Source: Dehalogenimonas alkenigignens (lineage in GTDB: Bacteria > Chloroflexota > Dehalococcoidia > Dehalococcoidales > Dehalococcoidaceae). Taken from it: a DNA stretch of 64,000 nt. Location of the stretch: assembly GCF_001466665.1 (NCBI RefSeq), contig NZ_KQ758903.1, forward strand, positions 62,001 through 126,000. The letters are read 5' to 3'. The position numbers were made by a program, and so were the translations under genes. Positions 40,338 through 50,060 of the stretch are shown piece after piece. The notes under the pieces are model-generated. The model did not search any database, was not told where the DNA came from, and saw nothing but the letters and a program-made list of their open reading frames with translations. How positions within the stretch are numbered: position 1 is the stretch's first letter; every line of letters begins with the position of its first letter.

Positions 40338-43040
40338 CTATTCTCCCCGCCGCCATTTGCCGCGGGAGAACAGCCTGGGGAAAAAGATTTTCCGCAACTC
40401 CTCGACGGCAAAAATGGAGAAGCCCGCGCCCACGGCGATGGCCCACATCTGCGGTGTCGGCGGCACGGTGCGGAAGGCTGCCTGCAGGAAGGGCAGGTAT
40501 ACCGCCGCCAATTGCAGCAGGACGGCGATGCCAATAGCCAGCAGCAGCCAGCGGTTAGAGAAAAAGCCGATTTTAATAGCTGGCAGTTCATCGCTGCGGG
40601 CGATAAAGCCCTTCCAGAGTTCGAAGCTGACAACGGTACAAAAAACGAGTGTCCGCGCTTCTTCCACGGTGAAGCGCTGTTCAGCCCAGTAGAAAATGCC
40701 GAAAACCACCGCCGCCATGATAAGCGCGGTATAACCGACCCGCCACATCAGACCAGGATAGATAATGCTTACTTCGGGCGACCGCGGCGGGCTCTTGAGT
40801 TCATCGCCGCGCCGGGGTTCCATCGCCAACGGCACGGTAATGGTGGCATCGGTAACCACGTTGATCCAGAGTATCTGGGCGGCCAGCAGGGGGGCATCGC
40901 CGAGGATGGCAATGGCCGCCGCCAGCGCCATCAGTTCCCCGATGTTGCTGGCCAGAAGGAAATAAATGACGGCGCGGAGGCGGTTGAAGATGCCGCGGCC
41001 TTCTTCAACGGCGGCAACCACCGAAGCGAAGTTGTCGTCAGCCAGGACCATGTCGGCGGCTTCACGGGCAACGTCGGTGCCGGACTTGCCCATGGCCACG
41101 CCGATATCGGCTGCCTTGAGCGCCGGGGCGTCATTGACGCCGTCGCCGGTGACGGCCACCACTTCGCCGTGGGACTTCCAGGCGCGGACAATGCGCAGTT
41201 TCTGCAGCGGTTCGATGCGGGCGAAGACCGAAACGCCTTTGACCGCAGCGGCCAGTTCGGCGTCCGACAGCGCGGCGACATCGGCGCCGGTCATCGCCCG
41301 ACCGCCGCCGATGCCCACTTCCCGGGCGATCGCCTGGGCGGTGGCGGCGTGATCGCCGGTGATCATAACCACCCGGATTCCGGCTCCCAGGGCGGCCGCC
41401 ACCGCTTCCCGGGCTTCCGGCCGCGGCGGATCGGCAATGCCGGCTAACCCGGCCAGCACCAGCTTGCCGGAGATATGTTCCTCTTCAAGCCTGGTAACAG
41501 TCGTGGGTAATTCGGCGTAAGCCAGGGCGAGGACGCGCATCGCCTGGCCGGCCATTGTTTCTATCTGTCGCCTGACCCCGTGGCGGGCGGCCTCATCGAG
41601 CGCCGCCGGCCGGCCGCCGTTATAGATATGAGAACACATGCCCAGCAGTTTTTCGGCGGCGCCCTTGGCATGGGTTATGTGAACCTTGCCGGCGTCGTTT
41701 AAAGTTGCCATGTACTGCCGCTCGGAGGAGAATGGTATCTCATCCAAGCGCCGATATTGTTTATCCAGATCTTCTTTAAAAAGCCCGGCCTTAGCCGCGG
41801 CCACCAGCAGCGCGCCCTCGGTGGGGTCGCCGAAGAGGGAACAGCACTCCTGGCCGGTAGTCACCGTGGCGTTATTACACAGCGCGCCGATGCGCAGCGC
41901 CAACCGCAGCGTTTCGTCATCGGCGGCAATAACCTTGCCGTCCTCCTGGAACTCGCCATCCGGCCGGTAGCCCTCGCCGGTGATGTCCACGCTGCGGCCG
42001 TCAGCGTAGAGCTGGCGCGTGGTCATCTGGTTCAAGGTCAGCGTACCGGTCTTGTCAGAGCAGATGACCGTTGCCGAACCAAGGGTCTCGACGGCAACGA
42101 GTTTGCGGATAATGGCGTTGCGCTGAGCCATCATACGCATGCCGATGGCCAGCACAACAGTGACCACGGCAGGCAAGCCTTCCGGGATAGCCGATACCGC
42201 GGCGGCTACCGCCAGCAGGAACATTTCCACCGGCTCCAGGCCGCGGATTAACCCGACTCCCAGGATGAGGCCGCATACCGCCAGCAAAATGATGACCAGG
42301 TAATTGGACAGCCGGGCGATGCCCTTTTGAAGGGGCGTCTTTTCCTCGGTGATGCCGGAAAGGCTGCCGGCGATGCGCCCCAGTTCGGTATTCATGCCGG
42401 TGGCGGCAACGACGGCAACTGCTTTGCCCTGGGTGGCGGCGGTGCTCTGAAAGACCATGTTGGTCCGGTCGCCGACGGTGACCTCGGCCCGGAGCGCGCC
42501 AAGGGCTTTTTCGACAGGCTCGGATTCCCCGGTGAGGGAGGACTCATTGACCCGCAGGCCGGCCAGTTCCAGCAGCCGGGCGTCGGCTGGCACCCGGTCG
42601 CCCTCTTCGATAATGATGACATCTCCCGGCACCAGGTCAGCCGCGGTGATATCCCTCAATTTGCCGGCCCGGCGCACTTTAGCCCGCGGCGCCGCCATCT
42701 CCCGCAGCGCGGCCATGGCTTTCTCCGCCTTACTCTCCTGGATATAGCCGATAACAGCATTGGCCAGCAGCACGCCGAGGATGGTCAGTGTGTCCACAGG
42801 ATGACCGGTGAATGCGGAAACGGCCGCCGCCGCCAAAAGGACGTAGACCAGCGGGCTGGCGAACTGAGAGAGAAACCTGAGAACCGGCGACTTGCCGGCC
42901 TTCTCTTCCAGGGTATTGGCGCCGAATTTGGACAAGCGCTCTTTAGCCTCGGCCTCGGTCAGGCCGGAAGCGCGGCTTTCCAGCCTGGTCAGAGTGTCTG
43001 TGGAAGAAAGGGCGTGCCAGTTTTCAGCCATAACAGGCAT
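40338..43040 (-). CDS. Cation-transporting P-type ATPase, Ca2+/PMR1-like
   Basis: A 900-residue P-type ATPase that pumps cations out of the cytoplasm. Motifs in order: [10 protein letters not shown] (actuator), [10 protein letters not shown] in TM4 (the PEGLP Ca2+/Mn2+ type rather than the CPC of Cu/Zn pumps), [13 protein letters not shown] (phosphorylation Asp), [34 protein letters not shown], and the TM5-TM6 N...D set ([26 protein letters not shown]). The first ATG has no Shine-Dalgarno; a second ATG three codons on is possible. Full length. Confidence 0.94.
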   Translation of the reverse strand: MPVMAENWHALSSTDTLTRLESRASGLTEAEAKERLSKFGANTLEEKAGKSPVLRFLSQFASPLVYVLLAAAAVSAFTGHPVDTLTILGVLLANAVIGYIQESKAEKAMAALREMAAPRAKVRRAGKLRDITAADLVPGDVIIIEEGDRVPADARLLELAGLRVNESSLTGESEPVEKALGALRAEVTVGDRTNMVFQSTAATQGKAVAVVAATGMNTELGRIAGSLSGITEEKTPLQKGIARLSNYLVIILLAVCGLILGVGLIRGLEPVEMFLLAVAAAVSAIPEGLPAVVTVVLAIGMRMMAQRNAIIRKLVAVETLGSATVICSDKTGTLTLNQMTTRQLYADGRSVDITGEGYRPDGEFQEDGKVIAADDETLRLALRIGALCNNATVTTGQECCSLFGDPTEGALLVAAAKAGLFKEDLDKQYRRLDEIPFSSERQYMATLNDAGKVHITHAKGAAEKLLGMCSHIYNGGRPAALDEAARHGVRRQIETMAGQAMRVLALAYAELPTTVTRLEEEHISGKLVLAGLAGIADPPRPEAREAVAAALGAGIRVVMITGDHAATAQAIAREVGIGGGRAMTGADVAALSDAELAAAVKGVSVFARIEPLQKLRIVRAWKSHGEVVAVTGDGVNDAPALKAADIGVAMGKSGTDVAREAADMVLADDNFASVVAAVEEGRGIFNRLRAVIYFLLASNIGELMALAAAIAILGDAPLLAAQILWINVVTDATITVPLAMEPRRGDELKSPPRSPEVSIIYPGLMWRVGYTALIMAAVVFGIFYWAEQRFTVEEARTLVFCTVVSFELWKGFIARSDELPAIKIGFFSNRWLLLAIGIAVLLQLAAVYLPFLQAAFRTVPPTPQMWAIAVGAGFSIFAVEELRKIFFPRLFSRGKWRRGE

Positions 43041-43152
43041 ATTTTAACACGGCGGGCGGTCATATCTATATGCCTTCCGCCGGCAGCGAGCGGCCACTAC
43101 CCCGCCCGGCCCAGTACGGGGGGGGGTACGAAATCAGCGCTACGTCTTGAAA

Positions 43153-43533
43153 TCAGGCCTTGTCAATGAAATTGGCGGTGAATAACTGCCCTTTGAAAGG
43201 CAGCGGCACGACCGTCAGCCGGCGGCGGAAGGCGCGGTGGGTTTTCACGTTGTGGAACCTGACGCTCAAGGTGGTAGTCTTGAATTTCTGAACCGCCGCC
43301 CGGTAAGCTCTGACTACCATGGATTGGTCTTCGGCGACGACGTCGGCCAGCGGGGCTTCCATCTCAGCCCACTCATCCGGCGATTCATACCCGAAGACAT
43401 CGGCAAACTTTTTGTTGCAGACTTTGTGAGTGTCGTCAAGGTAAAGGTAAACCGCCTGAGACGACTTCTCCAGCACAGGTGCAAATTGCGCTGCAAGATC
43501 GGCAATCAGCTTCCGGTGATCCAATTCGTTCAT
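43153..43533 (-). CDS. PAS-domain-like small sensor protein
   Basis: A 126-residue stand-alone PAS-like protein: an N-terminal helix LDHRKLIADLAAQFAPVLEK, then VYLYLDDTHKVCNKKFADVFGYESPDEWAEM, the classic PAS start with the helical FADVFGYESPDEWA segment, and closing strands TLSVRFHNVKTHRAFRRRLTVVP. No output domain is attached, so it probably acts by protein contact. No linked kinase is seen in the window. Confidence 0.8.
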   Translation of the reverse strand: MNELDHRKLIADLAAQFAPVLEKSSQAVYLYLDDTHKVCNKKFADVFGYESPDEWAEMEAPLADVVAEDQSMVVRAYRAAVQKFKTTTLSVRFHNVKTHRAFRRRLTVVPLPFKGQLFTANFIDKA

Positions 43534-43617
43534 ACGCCCTCCTTTTACCCGCTAATCCTATTGTCTCACCGAAAAAGCCGGCCTCCAAACAATTGACAGT
43601 AGTTGTATAATTGTAGT

Positions 43618-43635
43618 GTATAACTATATTTATAC
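43618..43635 (+). promoter_or_regulatory. Palindromic operator in the promoter of the double exporter locus
   Basis: GTATAA-CTATAT-TTATAC is a perfect 6+6 inverted repeat, 31 bases before the ATG of the first ATPase gene. TTGACA (43593-43598) and TATAAT/TATAAC boxes overlap or abut it. The TetR gene 2.5 kb downstream in the same gene run is the natural candidate to bind it. Confidence 0.6.
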
Positions 43636-43665
43636 AAATATTTAGACCGGTTTTGCGAGGCGCGG

Positions 43666-44544
43666 ATGAGACCCGATGTGATCCAGATTGACCACCTGAC
43701 CAAGATGTACGGCAAGAACCGGGGTATTACCGATGTCTCGTTCAATGTTCAGGAAGGGGAAATCTACGGCTTTATCGGCCCCAACGGCGCCGGCAAGACG
43801 ACAACGCTGCGGCTGTTAGTCGGCCTTATCTTCCCTACCGGCGGCAGCGCCCGAATCTTCGGCAAAGACGTGGTCAGGCAAGGCGACGTCATCCGGGCTG
43901 ATATCGGCTACCTGCCGTCCGAAGTCTTTTACTACGAAAACATGAAGGTAATCGACCTTCTAAGGTACTCCGCCAGCTTCTACCGCAAGGACAGCTCAAA
44001 GCGGATGCGGGAACTTGCCGAACGCCTGGAGCTCGACACCTCGCGCAAGATCGATGAATTGTCTTACGGCAACAAAAAGAAAGTCGGCATCGTCCAGGGA
44101 TTGCTGCATTCGCCGAAACTCATCATCCTCGATGAGCCCACCTCCGGCCTGGACCCTCTGATGCAGCGGGAGTTTTTCGACATCATCCGGGAAGAAAACC
44201 AGCGTGGAGCGACAGTCCTTTTTTCATCCCACATCCTTTCAGAGGTACAGCGCCTGTGTCACCGGGTGGCGATCATCAAAGAAGGTTCGATTATCAGGAT
44301 CGATGAGGTAGCCGCCATCAACCGCCAGGCCTACAAGCAGTTCCGGATAACCTCGACCGATCTGAATGTCGACGACCTGCCGGCGGCTGAGGTCAGCGAC
44401 ATCCATCAGGACGGCAGCGAACTGTCATTCCTATTCCGCGGCGATATCGATACCGTATTGAAGCTGATCGCCCGGCACCACGTCACCGATATCCAGATCC
44501 TGGAGCCGACGCTGGAAGAGATCTTCATGCATTACTACGAGTAG
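43666..44544 (+). CDS. ABC exporter ATPase (first system)
   Basis: A 292-residue ATPase: Walker A GPNGAGKTTTLRLL, signature in the variant LSYGNKKKVGIVQ, Walker B LIILDEPTSGLD, H-loop SSHILSEVQRL. It pairs with two ABC-2 permease genes that follow at 21 and 12 bases. Such systems commonly export antibiotics or lipids and give self-protection. First gene of the plus-strand locus, under a palindromic operator; the TetR gene lies after its permeases. Confidence 0.93.
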   Translation: MRPDVIQIDHLTKMYGKNRGITDVSFNVQEGEIYGFIGPNGAGKTTTLRLLVGLIFPTGGSARIFGKDVVRQGDVIRADIGYLPSEVFYYENMKVIDLLRYSASFYRKDSSKRMRELAERLELDTSRKIDELSYGNKKKVGIVQGLLHSPKLIILDEPTSGLDPLMQREFFDIIREENQRGATVLFSSHILSEVQRLCHRVAIIKEGSIIRIDEVAAINRQAYKQFRITSTDLNVDDLPAAEVSDIHQDGSELSFLFRGDIDTVLKLIARHHVTDIQILEPTLEEIFMHYYE

Positions 44545-44565
44545 CCTGAACTAGACTGGGACACG

Positions 44566-45360
44566 ATGAACATTTTCCGCTACGAGTTCCGTAAAAGGCT
44601 GATTCCGACCCTCATCTGGGTGGTCTCGCTGGGTGTTTATGTCTACTTCACCTTTGCCTTCTTCGAATCGTTCTCGGGGACCGGAATGCTGGACCTCCTG
44701 GACAGCTTCCCCGACGCCCTGAAAAAAGCCTTCGGCCTGGATCAGGACCTGACAACCATCCTGGGTTATTTTGCCTTTGTCGGCATCTACCTCTTCCTGG
44801 CTGGAGCCATTTTCTCATCGCACCTGGGCTTCAATGCCGTATCGGTCGAAGAAAGAGACCTCACAGCTGATTTTTTAATCGCCAAACCGGTGACCCGGAA
44901 CCGCATCGTGACCGCCAAAATCCTGGCCGGGCTCGGCCATATTGTAATATTCACCTCGGCTATGGGAGTGGTCTCGTTCCTGGGAATGGAGTCTTTCAAA
45001 GGCGGCCAGGAGTATTCGATGACGACTTTCCTCCTCATCATCGCCGGCCTGTTTATTTTCCAGGTCCTGTTTTTCAGCTTCAGCTTCCTGCTCTCGGTTG
45101 CGCTTAAACGGATGGACTCGCCCCTGCCGTTTTCACTGGGCCTGTCTATCGGCCTCTTCATCCTGTATTCATTCGATAGTCTATTGCGAGACACGCCCCT
45201 CAAGTATCTGGTGCCTTACGACTATTTTGATCTGGGTTACATTATTGAGAACGGCGCCTTCAAGGCATCCGGGCTGGTTTTAAGCCTGGGCATCATCGCC
45301 GCGAGCCTCATTGCCGGCTACGCCCTTTACAACCGGCGGAACATCGCCACCGCAATGTGA
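44566..45360 (+). CDS. ABC-2 exporter permease A (first system)
   Basis: A 264-residue membrane protein with about six TM helices: LIPTLIWVVSLGVYVYFTF, YFAFVGIYLFLAGAIFSS, IVIFTSAMGVVSFLGM, FLLIIAGLFIFQVLFFS and so on. The cytosolic loop EERDLTADFLIAKPVTRNRI is the ATPase-docking loop characteristic of ABC-2 permeases. It and the next gene are related to each other and probably form a heterodimer. Confidence 0.9.
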   Translation: MNIFRYEFRKRLIPTLIWVVSLGVYVYFTFAFFESFSGTGMLDLLDSFPDALKKAFGLDQDLTTILGYFAFVGIYLFLAGAIFSSHLGFNAVSVEERDLTADFLIAKPVTRNRIVTAKILAGLGHIVIFTSAMGVVSFLGMESFKGGQEYSMTTFLLIIAGLFIFQVLFFSFSFLLSVALKRMDSPLPFSLGLSIGLFILYSFDSLLRDTPLKYLVPYDYFDLGYIIENGAFKASGLVLSLGIIAASLIAGYALYNRRNIATAM

Positions 45361-45372
45361 CCGGGAGCGTCA

Positions 45373-46164
45373 ATGAACATCTTCAAACGGGAATTCAGCT
45401 CGAACTTAAAGTCCCTGCTCATCTGGTGCGTCAGCTATCTGGCGATGATGGCGCTGGCGTCCTCCGAATTCGCGGTTTATAACGGTCAGGCAGACGAAGT
45501 CAATGCCTTCTTGAATTCATTGCCGGAGGCTTTGAAACAGGCTTTTTCCCTCGATACGGTGCGCCTGGACATCCCGGAGGGTTACTTCAGCTATATCGGC
45601 GGCTTCCTGGTGCTGGCTTCCGTCATTTTTGCCGGCCTGGCTGGAGCTCAGATATTATCCAAAGAGATCAATAAAAAAACCTCAGAAACCACCTTCGCCC
45701 TGCCGGTGACCCGGCAGAGGATTGTCTCCGCGAAGCTGGCAGCGGCCGCCCTCAGTTGCGTCATCCTGACGGCGGTGACTTTTGCCGGTTCCCTGGGCGC
45801 CTTCGCCCGCTTCGGTATCGGGGCTGACTTCATCACCGGGGTTGGAAAGTTCATGCTGGTCGTCCTGGCGCTGCAGATGCTTTTTCTACTTTTCGGCTTT
45901 TTTGTCTCGTCGCTGTCCAGGCGGCACAAGCGGACCGGGATGATCGTTGCCGCGGTTATTATCGGGGTGTATTTGTTGTCTTTCTTCTCCAAGCTAAATG
46001 AGGATGTCGAGTTCCTAAAGTATTTTTCGCCGTTTGAATATTTCCCCGCTGCCGCGGTGGTCCAGGGGACGGACCTCGAACTCTTCGGCTTTATCGCCGT
46101 GCCGCTGCTTGCCATCGGCTTCTTCGCCGGGGCTTACCGGCTGGTAGCGGTGAAAGATCTTTAG
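45373..46164 (+). CDS. ABC-2 exporter permease B (first system)
   Basis: A 263-residue paralog of the preceding permease: both open MNIF followed by a basic charged stretch, share the ...SFPDALKKAFGLD / SLPEALKQAFSLD segment, and have the coupling loop EINKKTSETTFALPVTRQRI. Six TM helices. The duplication plus shared organisation implies an ABC exporter with a heterodimeric membrane part. The sequences have diverged well beyond recent duplication. Confidence 0.9.
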   Translation: MNIFKREFSSNLKSLLIWCVSYLAMMALASSEFAVYNGQADEVNAFLNSLPEALKQAFSLDTVRLDIPEGYFSYIGGFLVLASVIFAGLAGAQILSKEINKKTSETTFALPVTRQRIVSAKLAAAALSCVILTAVTFAGSLGAFARFGIGADFITGVGKFMLVVLALQMLFLLFGFFVSSLSRRHKRTGMIVAAVIIGVYLLSFFSKLNEDVEFLKYFSPFEYFPAAAVVQGTDLELFGFIAVPLLAIGFFAGAYRLVAVKDL

Positions 46165-46194
46165 GCGGATGGAGGCGATGCGACGGGGGGAGCG

Positions 46195-46842
46195 ATGAAG
46201 GTGAACAAGACCGGAAGAAAATTGAGCGCCGCCGGCCGCCGGCCCAAGCGGGAGCTTATCATCGAGACCACGGTCGAGCTTTTCCGCCAGGCTCACGATG
46301 TACGCAAAGTGTCCATCGGGGATATCGCCCAGGCCGCCAGCGTCTCGCCGACAACGGTCTACAACCAGTTCGGCAGCCGTGACGCGCTGATCGGCGAAGC
46401 CGCCAGAAGTCTGATCCTGGACACTGTCGCCTTTGCCCGGGGCGTCCTTAAGTCGGACCTGCCTTTCGCCCGGAAGTTGACCGGGCTGATCTCGGGTAAA
46501 ATCAGCCGGGCTTCTCAAGCCCCGGATGAAGTGGTTGCCAAGATCATCAGCCAGGACAGGGACATTGCCCCGTTTATTGAAGAATTGTTCCGGCGGGAGG
46601 TAAAACCTCTCTGGATCGAACTGCTGGAAGAGGGGAAACGCCAGGGATACATAGATGCCTCCGTTGATCCTGATGCCTTCACCGTTTATCTGGATGTGCT
46701 CCGGGCGGGCTACGCCGCGCTGCCCGAACTGGCCCGCGACTGGAAATCCAACATGGATTTGATCGAGCAGCTGACCCGCCTGACTTTTTACGGTTTTCTG
46801 ACAAAAGAAATCGATCTTTTCGGGAAAAAGGAGAGCGCATGA
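46195..46842 (+). CDS. TetR family transcriptional regulator
   Basis: A 215-residue repressor. The DNA-binding domain is clear: RELIIETTVELFRQAHDVRKVSIGDIAQAASVSPTTVYNQFGSRDALIGEAARS. The C-terminal helical part is the ligand/dimer domain and is not family-specific. It lies between the two exporter sets with its stop overlapping the next ATPase start by four bases, so it belongs to the same transcript and probably senses an exported compound. Confidence 0.93.
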   Translation: MKVNKTGRKLSAAGRRPKRELIIETTVELFRQAHDVRKVSIGDIAQAASVSPTTVYNQFGSRDALIGEAARSLILDTVAFARGVLKSDLPFARKLTGLISGKISRASQAPDEVVAKIISQDRDIAPFIEELFRREVKPLWIELLEEGKRQGYIDASVDPDAFTVYLDVLRAGYAALPELARDWKSNMDLIEQLTRLTFYGFLTKEIDLFGKKESA

Positions 46843-47711
46843 GCGTCACCGCCAGGTCCATTGTCGTTGAAAACCTGACCTACAGTTACGGCGATCTGAT
46901 TGCCGTGGATCACGTGAACTTCACGGTCGGCAAGGGTGAGATCCTGGGATTTCTGGGCCCGAACGGCGCCGGCAAGACAACCACCCAGAAGATGCTCACC
47001 GGCCAGCTTCTGCCCAAAGAGGGCCGCGCCAGCCTGCTCGGTTTCGACGTGGCTACGCAGACGCTGGAAGTGCAGTCCCGGATCGGGGTGTGTTTTGAAC
47101 AGACCAATCTTTACGAGCAGATGACCGCCATCGATAACTTGAGGCTGTTCGCCGATCTTTTCGGCGTACCGAACTTTGACGGATATGCCCTGTTAAAGCG
47201 TGTCGGGCTGCCCGGCCGGGAGAAGGATAAGGTCTCCAGCTACTCCAAAGGCATGAAACAGCGCCTGATGGTAGCCAGAAGTATGGTTAACCGGCCGGAA
47301 ATCCTTTTTATGGACGAACCGACCAGCGGGTTGGACCCGGTGTCCTCCGAAGCCATCCGCCAAATTATCCTGGAGGAGCGGGACCGCGGCGCCACCGTGT
47401 TTTTAACGACCCATGACATGTGGGAAGCGGACAAGCTGTGCGACCGCGTCGCTTTCATGGACGGCGGTAAGATCGCCGCCCTCGATACGCCCCGTAATCT
47501 AAAACAAAAATACGGCAAGCGCTCGCTGGTGGCTGAAATCGCCGCCGCTGGCGGGCGCCTCGATAAACGGGAGATCACCCTGGACGCGGAAGGCACCGCC
47601 GAAGAGGTACGGGATCTTTTCGCCGGAGGCAAAGTAGTCACCATCCACTCCGAAGAAGCCACCCTGGAGGACATCTTCATCAAGGTCACGGGGCGGAGGC
47701 TGACCGTATGA
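46839..47711 (+). CDS. ABC exporter ATPase (second system)
   Basis: A 290-residue ATPase with Walker A GPNGAGKTTTQKML, signature YSKGMKQRLMVARSMV, Walker B ILFMDEPTSGLD and H-loop TTHDMWEADKL. The C-terminal tail EATLEDIFIKVTGRRL is typical of DrrA/NatA-like exporters. Coupled to TetR upstream (ATGA) and to the permease downstream (ATGA). Confidence 0.93.
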   Translation: MSVTARSIVVENLTYSYGDLIAVDHVNFTVGKGEILGFLGPNGAGKTTTQKMLTGQLLPKEGRASLLGFDVATQTLEVQSRIGVCFEQTNLYEQMTAIDNLRLFADLFGVPNFDGYALLKRVGLPGREKDKVSSYSKGMKQRLMVARSMVNRPEILFMDEPTSGLDPVSSEAIRQIILEERDRGATVFLTTHDMWEADKLCDRVAFMDGGKIAALDTPRNLKQKYGKRSLVAEIAAAGGRLDKREITLDAEGTAEEVRDLFAGGKVVTIHSEEATLEDIFIKVTGRRLTV

Positions 47712-48763
47712 ACCCCCGGACGATCAAGGCGTTATTGAAGAAGGATATCGCCCTGTTCACCGGCAACCGTTTCTACCTGCTCATCACGGTGCTGGGTCTG
47801 ATTTTTTATATCGCCATTTATCTGATCCTGCCCTCGAAGGTAGATGAAAAACTGTCACTGGGAATGTACGCCCCGGTGGTGCCGCCCGCCTTTGAACAAC
47901 TCACCGCCCAGGGCGCCGAAATTGAATTTTTCGAAACAGAGGCGGCGCTCAAACAGGCCGTTCTTGACGGCGGCCACCAAGTGGGCGTGTCGCTGCCGGC
48001 CGACATCATGGAGGTCTGGAATGCCGGCGGTAAACCCGGCATCACCGTTTACTACTCCGCCACAGCTCCCCCGGAGACCGCCGAGGCCATCGTCACGTTA
48101 ATCAAGGAACTTTCCTACATCCAGACCGGCCAGGCACTGCAATTCGATACCACCGAAGAGATTCTGGGCCCCGATCTCCTCGGCGCCCAGATAGCGCTGC
48201 GAGACCGCATGCGCCCGATGCTGGCGGTATTGATCCTGCTCACCGAGGTAATGACCCTGGCCGCCCTGATCGCCGTGGAGATTGAACAGGGCACCGCTCG
48301 GGCGCTCCTGGTCACGCCGATGCGTACCTCGGACCTTTTCGCCGCCAAGGGCATTTTGGGTGTCGGTCTGGCTCTGGGGCAGGCGGTCATTTTCATGGGC
48401 CTGGTCGGCGGTTTCAGCCACCAGCCGCTGCTTATACTTGCCACGCTGATCATCGCCAGCATCTTCGTGGTCGGCGCCGGCTTCCTGCTGGCTTCGCTGG
48501 CGCGGGATACCAACGCCGTCACCGGCTGGGGCATCATGGTCCTGATCCTGCTGGCGGTACCCGGCTTCGGCGCCGTCGTGCCGGGACTCCTGGCTGATTG
48601 GGCGAAGGTCATCCCCTCTTATTATCTCATCGACACGGTCAACCGGGTGGTCAACTACGGCGCCGGCTGGAGCGACACAGCCGGAAACCTGCTGGTGATG
48701 AGCGGGATTTCCGCCGTCCTGCTTGGCGCCGGGCTGTTGGTGTTAAGGAGGCGATTCCAGTGA
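47708..48763 (+). CDS. ABC-2 exporter permease A (second system)
   Basis: A 351-residue permease with the YhgE/DrrB-like layout: TM1 FYLLITVLGLIFYIAIYLIL, a ~150-residue extracellular region, then five TM helices. The extracellular loop has DGGHQVGVSLPADIM and the cytosolic one EIEQGTARALLVTPMRTSDL. It is paired with the next gene (GTGA overlap), giving a heterodimeric exporter of the ABC-2 drug/lipid type. Confidence 0.9.
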   Translation: MNPRTIKALLKKDIALFTGNRFYLLITVLGLIFYIAIYLILPSKVDEKLSLGMYAPVVPPAFEQLTAQGAEIEFFETEAALKQAVLDGGHQVGVSLPADIMEVWNAGGKPGITVYYSATAPPETAEAIVTLIKELSYIQTGQALQFDTTEEILGPDLLGAQIALRDRMRPMLAVLILLTEVMTLAALIAVEIEQGTARALLVTPMRTSDLFAAKGILGVGLALGQAVIFMGLVGGFSHQPLLILATLIIASIFVVGAGFLLASLARDTNAVTGWGIMVLILLAVPGFGAVVPGLLADWAKVIPSYYLIDTVNRVVNYGAGWSDTAGNLLVMSGISAVLLGAGLLVLRRRFQ

Positions 48764-49830
48764 AACTTAACCGGGTGGGCATACTGGTCAGAAACGAAGT
48801 CCTGCACGGGCCCAAAGACGTCATGCTGGTAATCGCGGTAGTCTTCCCCATCCTGGCTGCCCTTTTCATTAACCTGGCCTTCGGCAATATCTTCACAGAC
48901 AAGGCTAAACTTGGTGTTTACGACCAGGGTAATTCCCGGGTGGTGCCAGTCCTCGAATCATCCGATACCATAATATACAAATCTTTCAGCAGCGAACTAG
49001 CCCTGCGCGCCGCCGCCGCCGACGGGTCCATCGACATGGGGATTGTCCTGCCGGGCGATTTCGACACTGTCCTCGGCACGGGGACCGTCAGCCTGAAGGC
49101 TTTCATCTGGGGCGAAAGCCAGGCCAAAAACCGGGCGCTCATTCCGATTGCCCTGGCCGACGCGGTACGCGCCGCCGCAGGTTCGGAACTGCCGGTCACC
49201 ATTGACACCGTCGCCCTCGGCGACGAGGCTTCATTGCCATGGAGCGACCGGCTGCTGCCGCTCATCGTCCTGATGGGCGTCTTCTACTCCGGCCTGATGA
49301 TACCGTCATCAGCCCTGATCAATGAGAAGCAGCACCGGACGCTGGAAGCCCTGTATGTTACGCCGGCGACCCTGGGCGATATCTTCCTGTCCAAAGGGGT
49401 CATCGCAGTCGCCCTGGCGACCATCATGGGCGTACTGACCCTGGTTCTGTCAGGTTCATTCAACGGCCCGGCGCCTCTTATCGTCCTTGTTCTTTTCCTG
49501 GGCGCGATGATGGCTACCGAGATCGGCCTTCTTACCGGCGCCTGGGTGAGCGACATGAATTCGCTCTTCGCCGTCTTGAAGGCTGGCGGTATCCTGCTCT
49601 TCGGCCCGGCCATCGTTTTTATGTTCCCGCAAATCCCTTCATGGGTGGGTTATGTTTTCCCGACCTATTACGTTATCCGCCCGGTGGTCGATCTGGCGGT
49701 TAACGGCGCCTCCTTTGGCGATGTGGCCGTGTTCATCGGAGTGTTGGCGGCCATCGTTGCCCTGGGAGGGTTAGCCGTCGCCTCCGTCGTCCGCAGGCTG
49801 TCGACGCAGGCGCTGCGGCTGAACGCTTAG
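48760..49830 (+). CDS. ABC-2 exporter permease B (second system)
   Basis: A 356-residue permease. I take the GTG at 48760 (overlapping the upstream TGA, with AAGGAGG eight bases before) rather than an in-frame start at 48598 inside the previous gene. Layout: TM1 DVMLVIAVVFPILAALFINLAF, a long outer loop, docking loop NEKQHRTLEALYVTPATLGDI, then TM2-6. Paralogous in plan to the preceding permease. Confidence 0.9.
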   Translation: MKLNRVGILVRNEVLHGPKDVMLVIAVVFPILAALFINLAFGNIFTDKAKLGVYDQGNSRVVPVLESSDTIIYKSFSSELALRAAAADGSIDMGIVLPGDFDTVLGTGTVSLKAFIWGESQAKNRALIPIALADAVRAAAGSELPVTIDTVALGDEASLPWSDRLLPLIVLMGVFYSGLMIPSSALINEKQHRTLEALYVTPATLGDIFLSKGVIAVALATIMGVLTLVLSGSFNGPAPLIVLVLFLGAMMATEIGLLTGAWVSDMNSLFAVLKAGGILLFGPAIVFMFPQIPSWVGYVFPTYYVIRPVVDLAVNGASFGDVAVFIGVLAAIVALGGLAVASVVRRLSTQALRLNA

Positions 49831-49850
49831 AAAATCGAGAATCGAGGTAC

Positions 49851-50060
49851 ATGAAAATGGATGCTTCTACCTGGTGGGGCATCGGCCTGATCGCCTATGC
49901 GGTCCTGGTCCTGGCTATCGCTTTCTTCAAACCCGGCCCCATCTGGCGCACCGGCAAGATCCAAGGTTTCGTGAAGCTCTTAGGCGAGAAGGGGACGGTT
50001 ATCTTTTTCGTTATCTTCGCCTTGATTGCGGCGGGCGTCGGTATCGCGCTATTAGTGTAA
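49851..50060 (+). CDS. Small two-TM membrane protein after the exporter locus
   Basis: A 69-residue protein: WWGIGLIAYAVLVLAIAFF, a charged middle (KPGPIWRTGKIQGFVKLLGEK) and TVIFFVIFALIAAGVGIALL. No family recognised. Twenty bases after the last permease on the same strand, so likely co-transcribed. Its position suggests an accessory exporter subunit, unproven. Confidence 0.65.
   Translation: MKMDASTWWGIGLIAYAVLVLAIAFFKPGPIWRTGKIQGFVKLLGEKGTVIFFVIFALIAAGVGIALLV

Noticed and set aside
43117-43126. Run of nine G as a phase-variation tract
   Set aside because: It lies in a short non-coding gap between two gene ends/starts and not in a coding frame or between promoter boxes.
48598-48759. N-terminal extension of the last ABC-2 permease
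   Set aside because: It lies inside the previous gene in another frame; the GTG at 48760 with AAGGAGG and GTGA overlap is the natural start.
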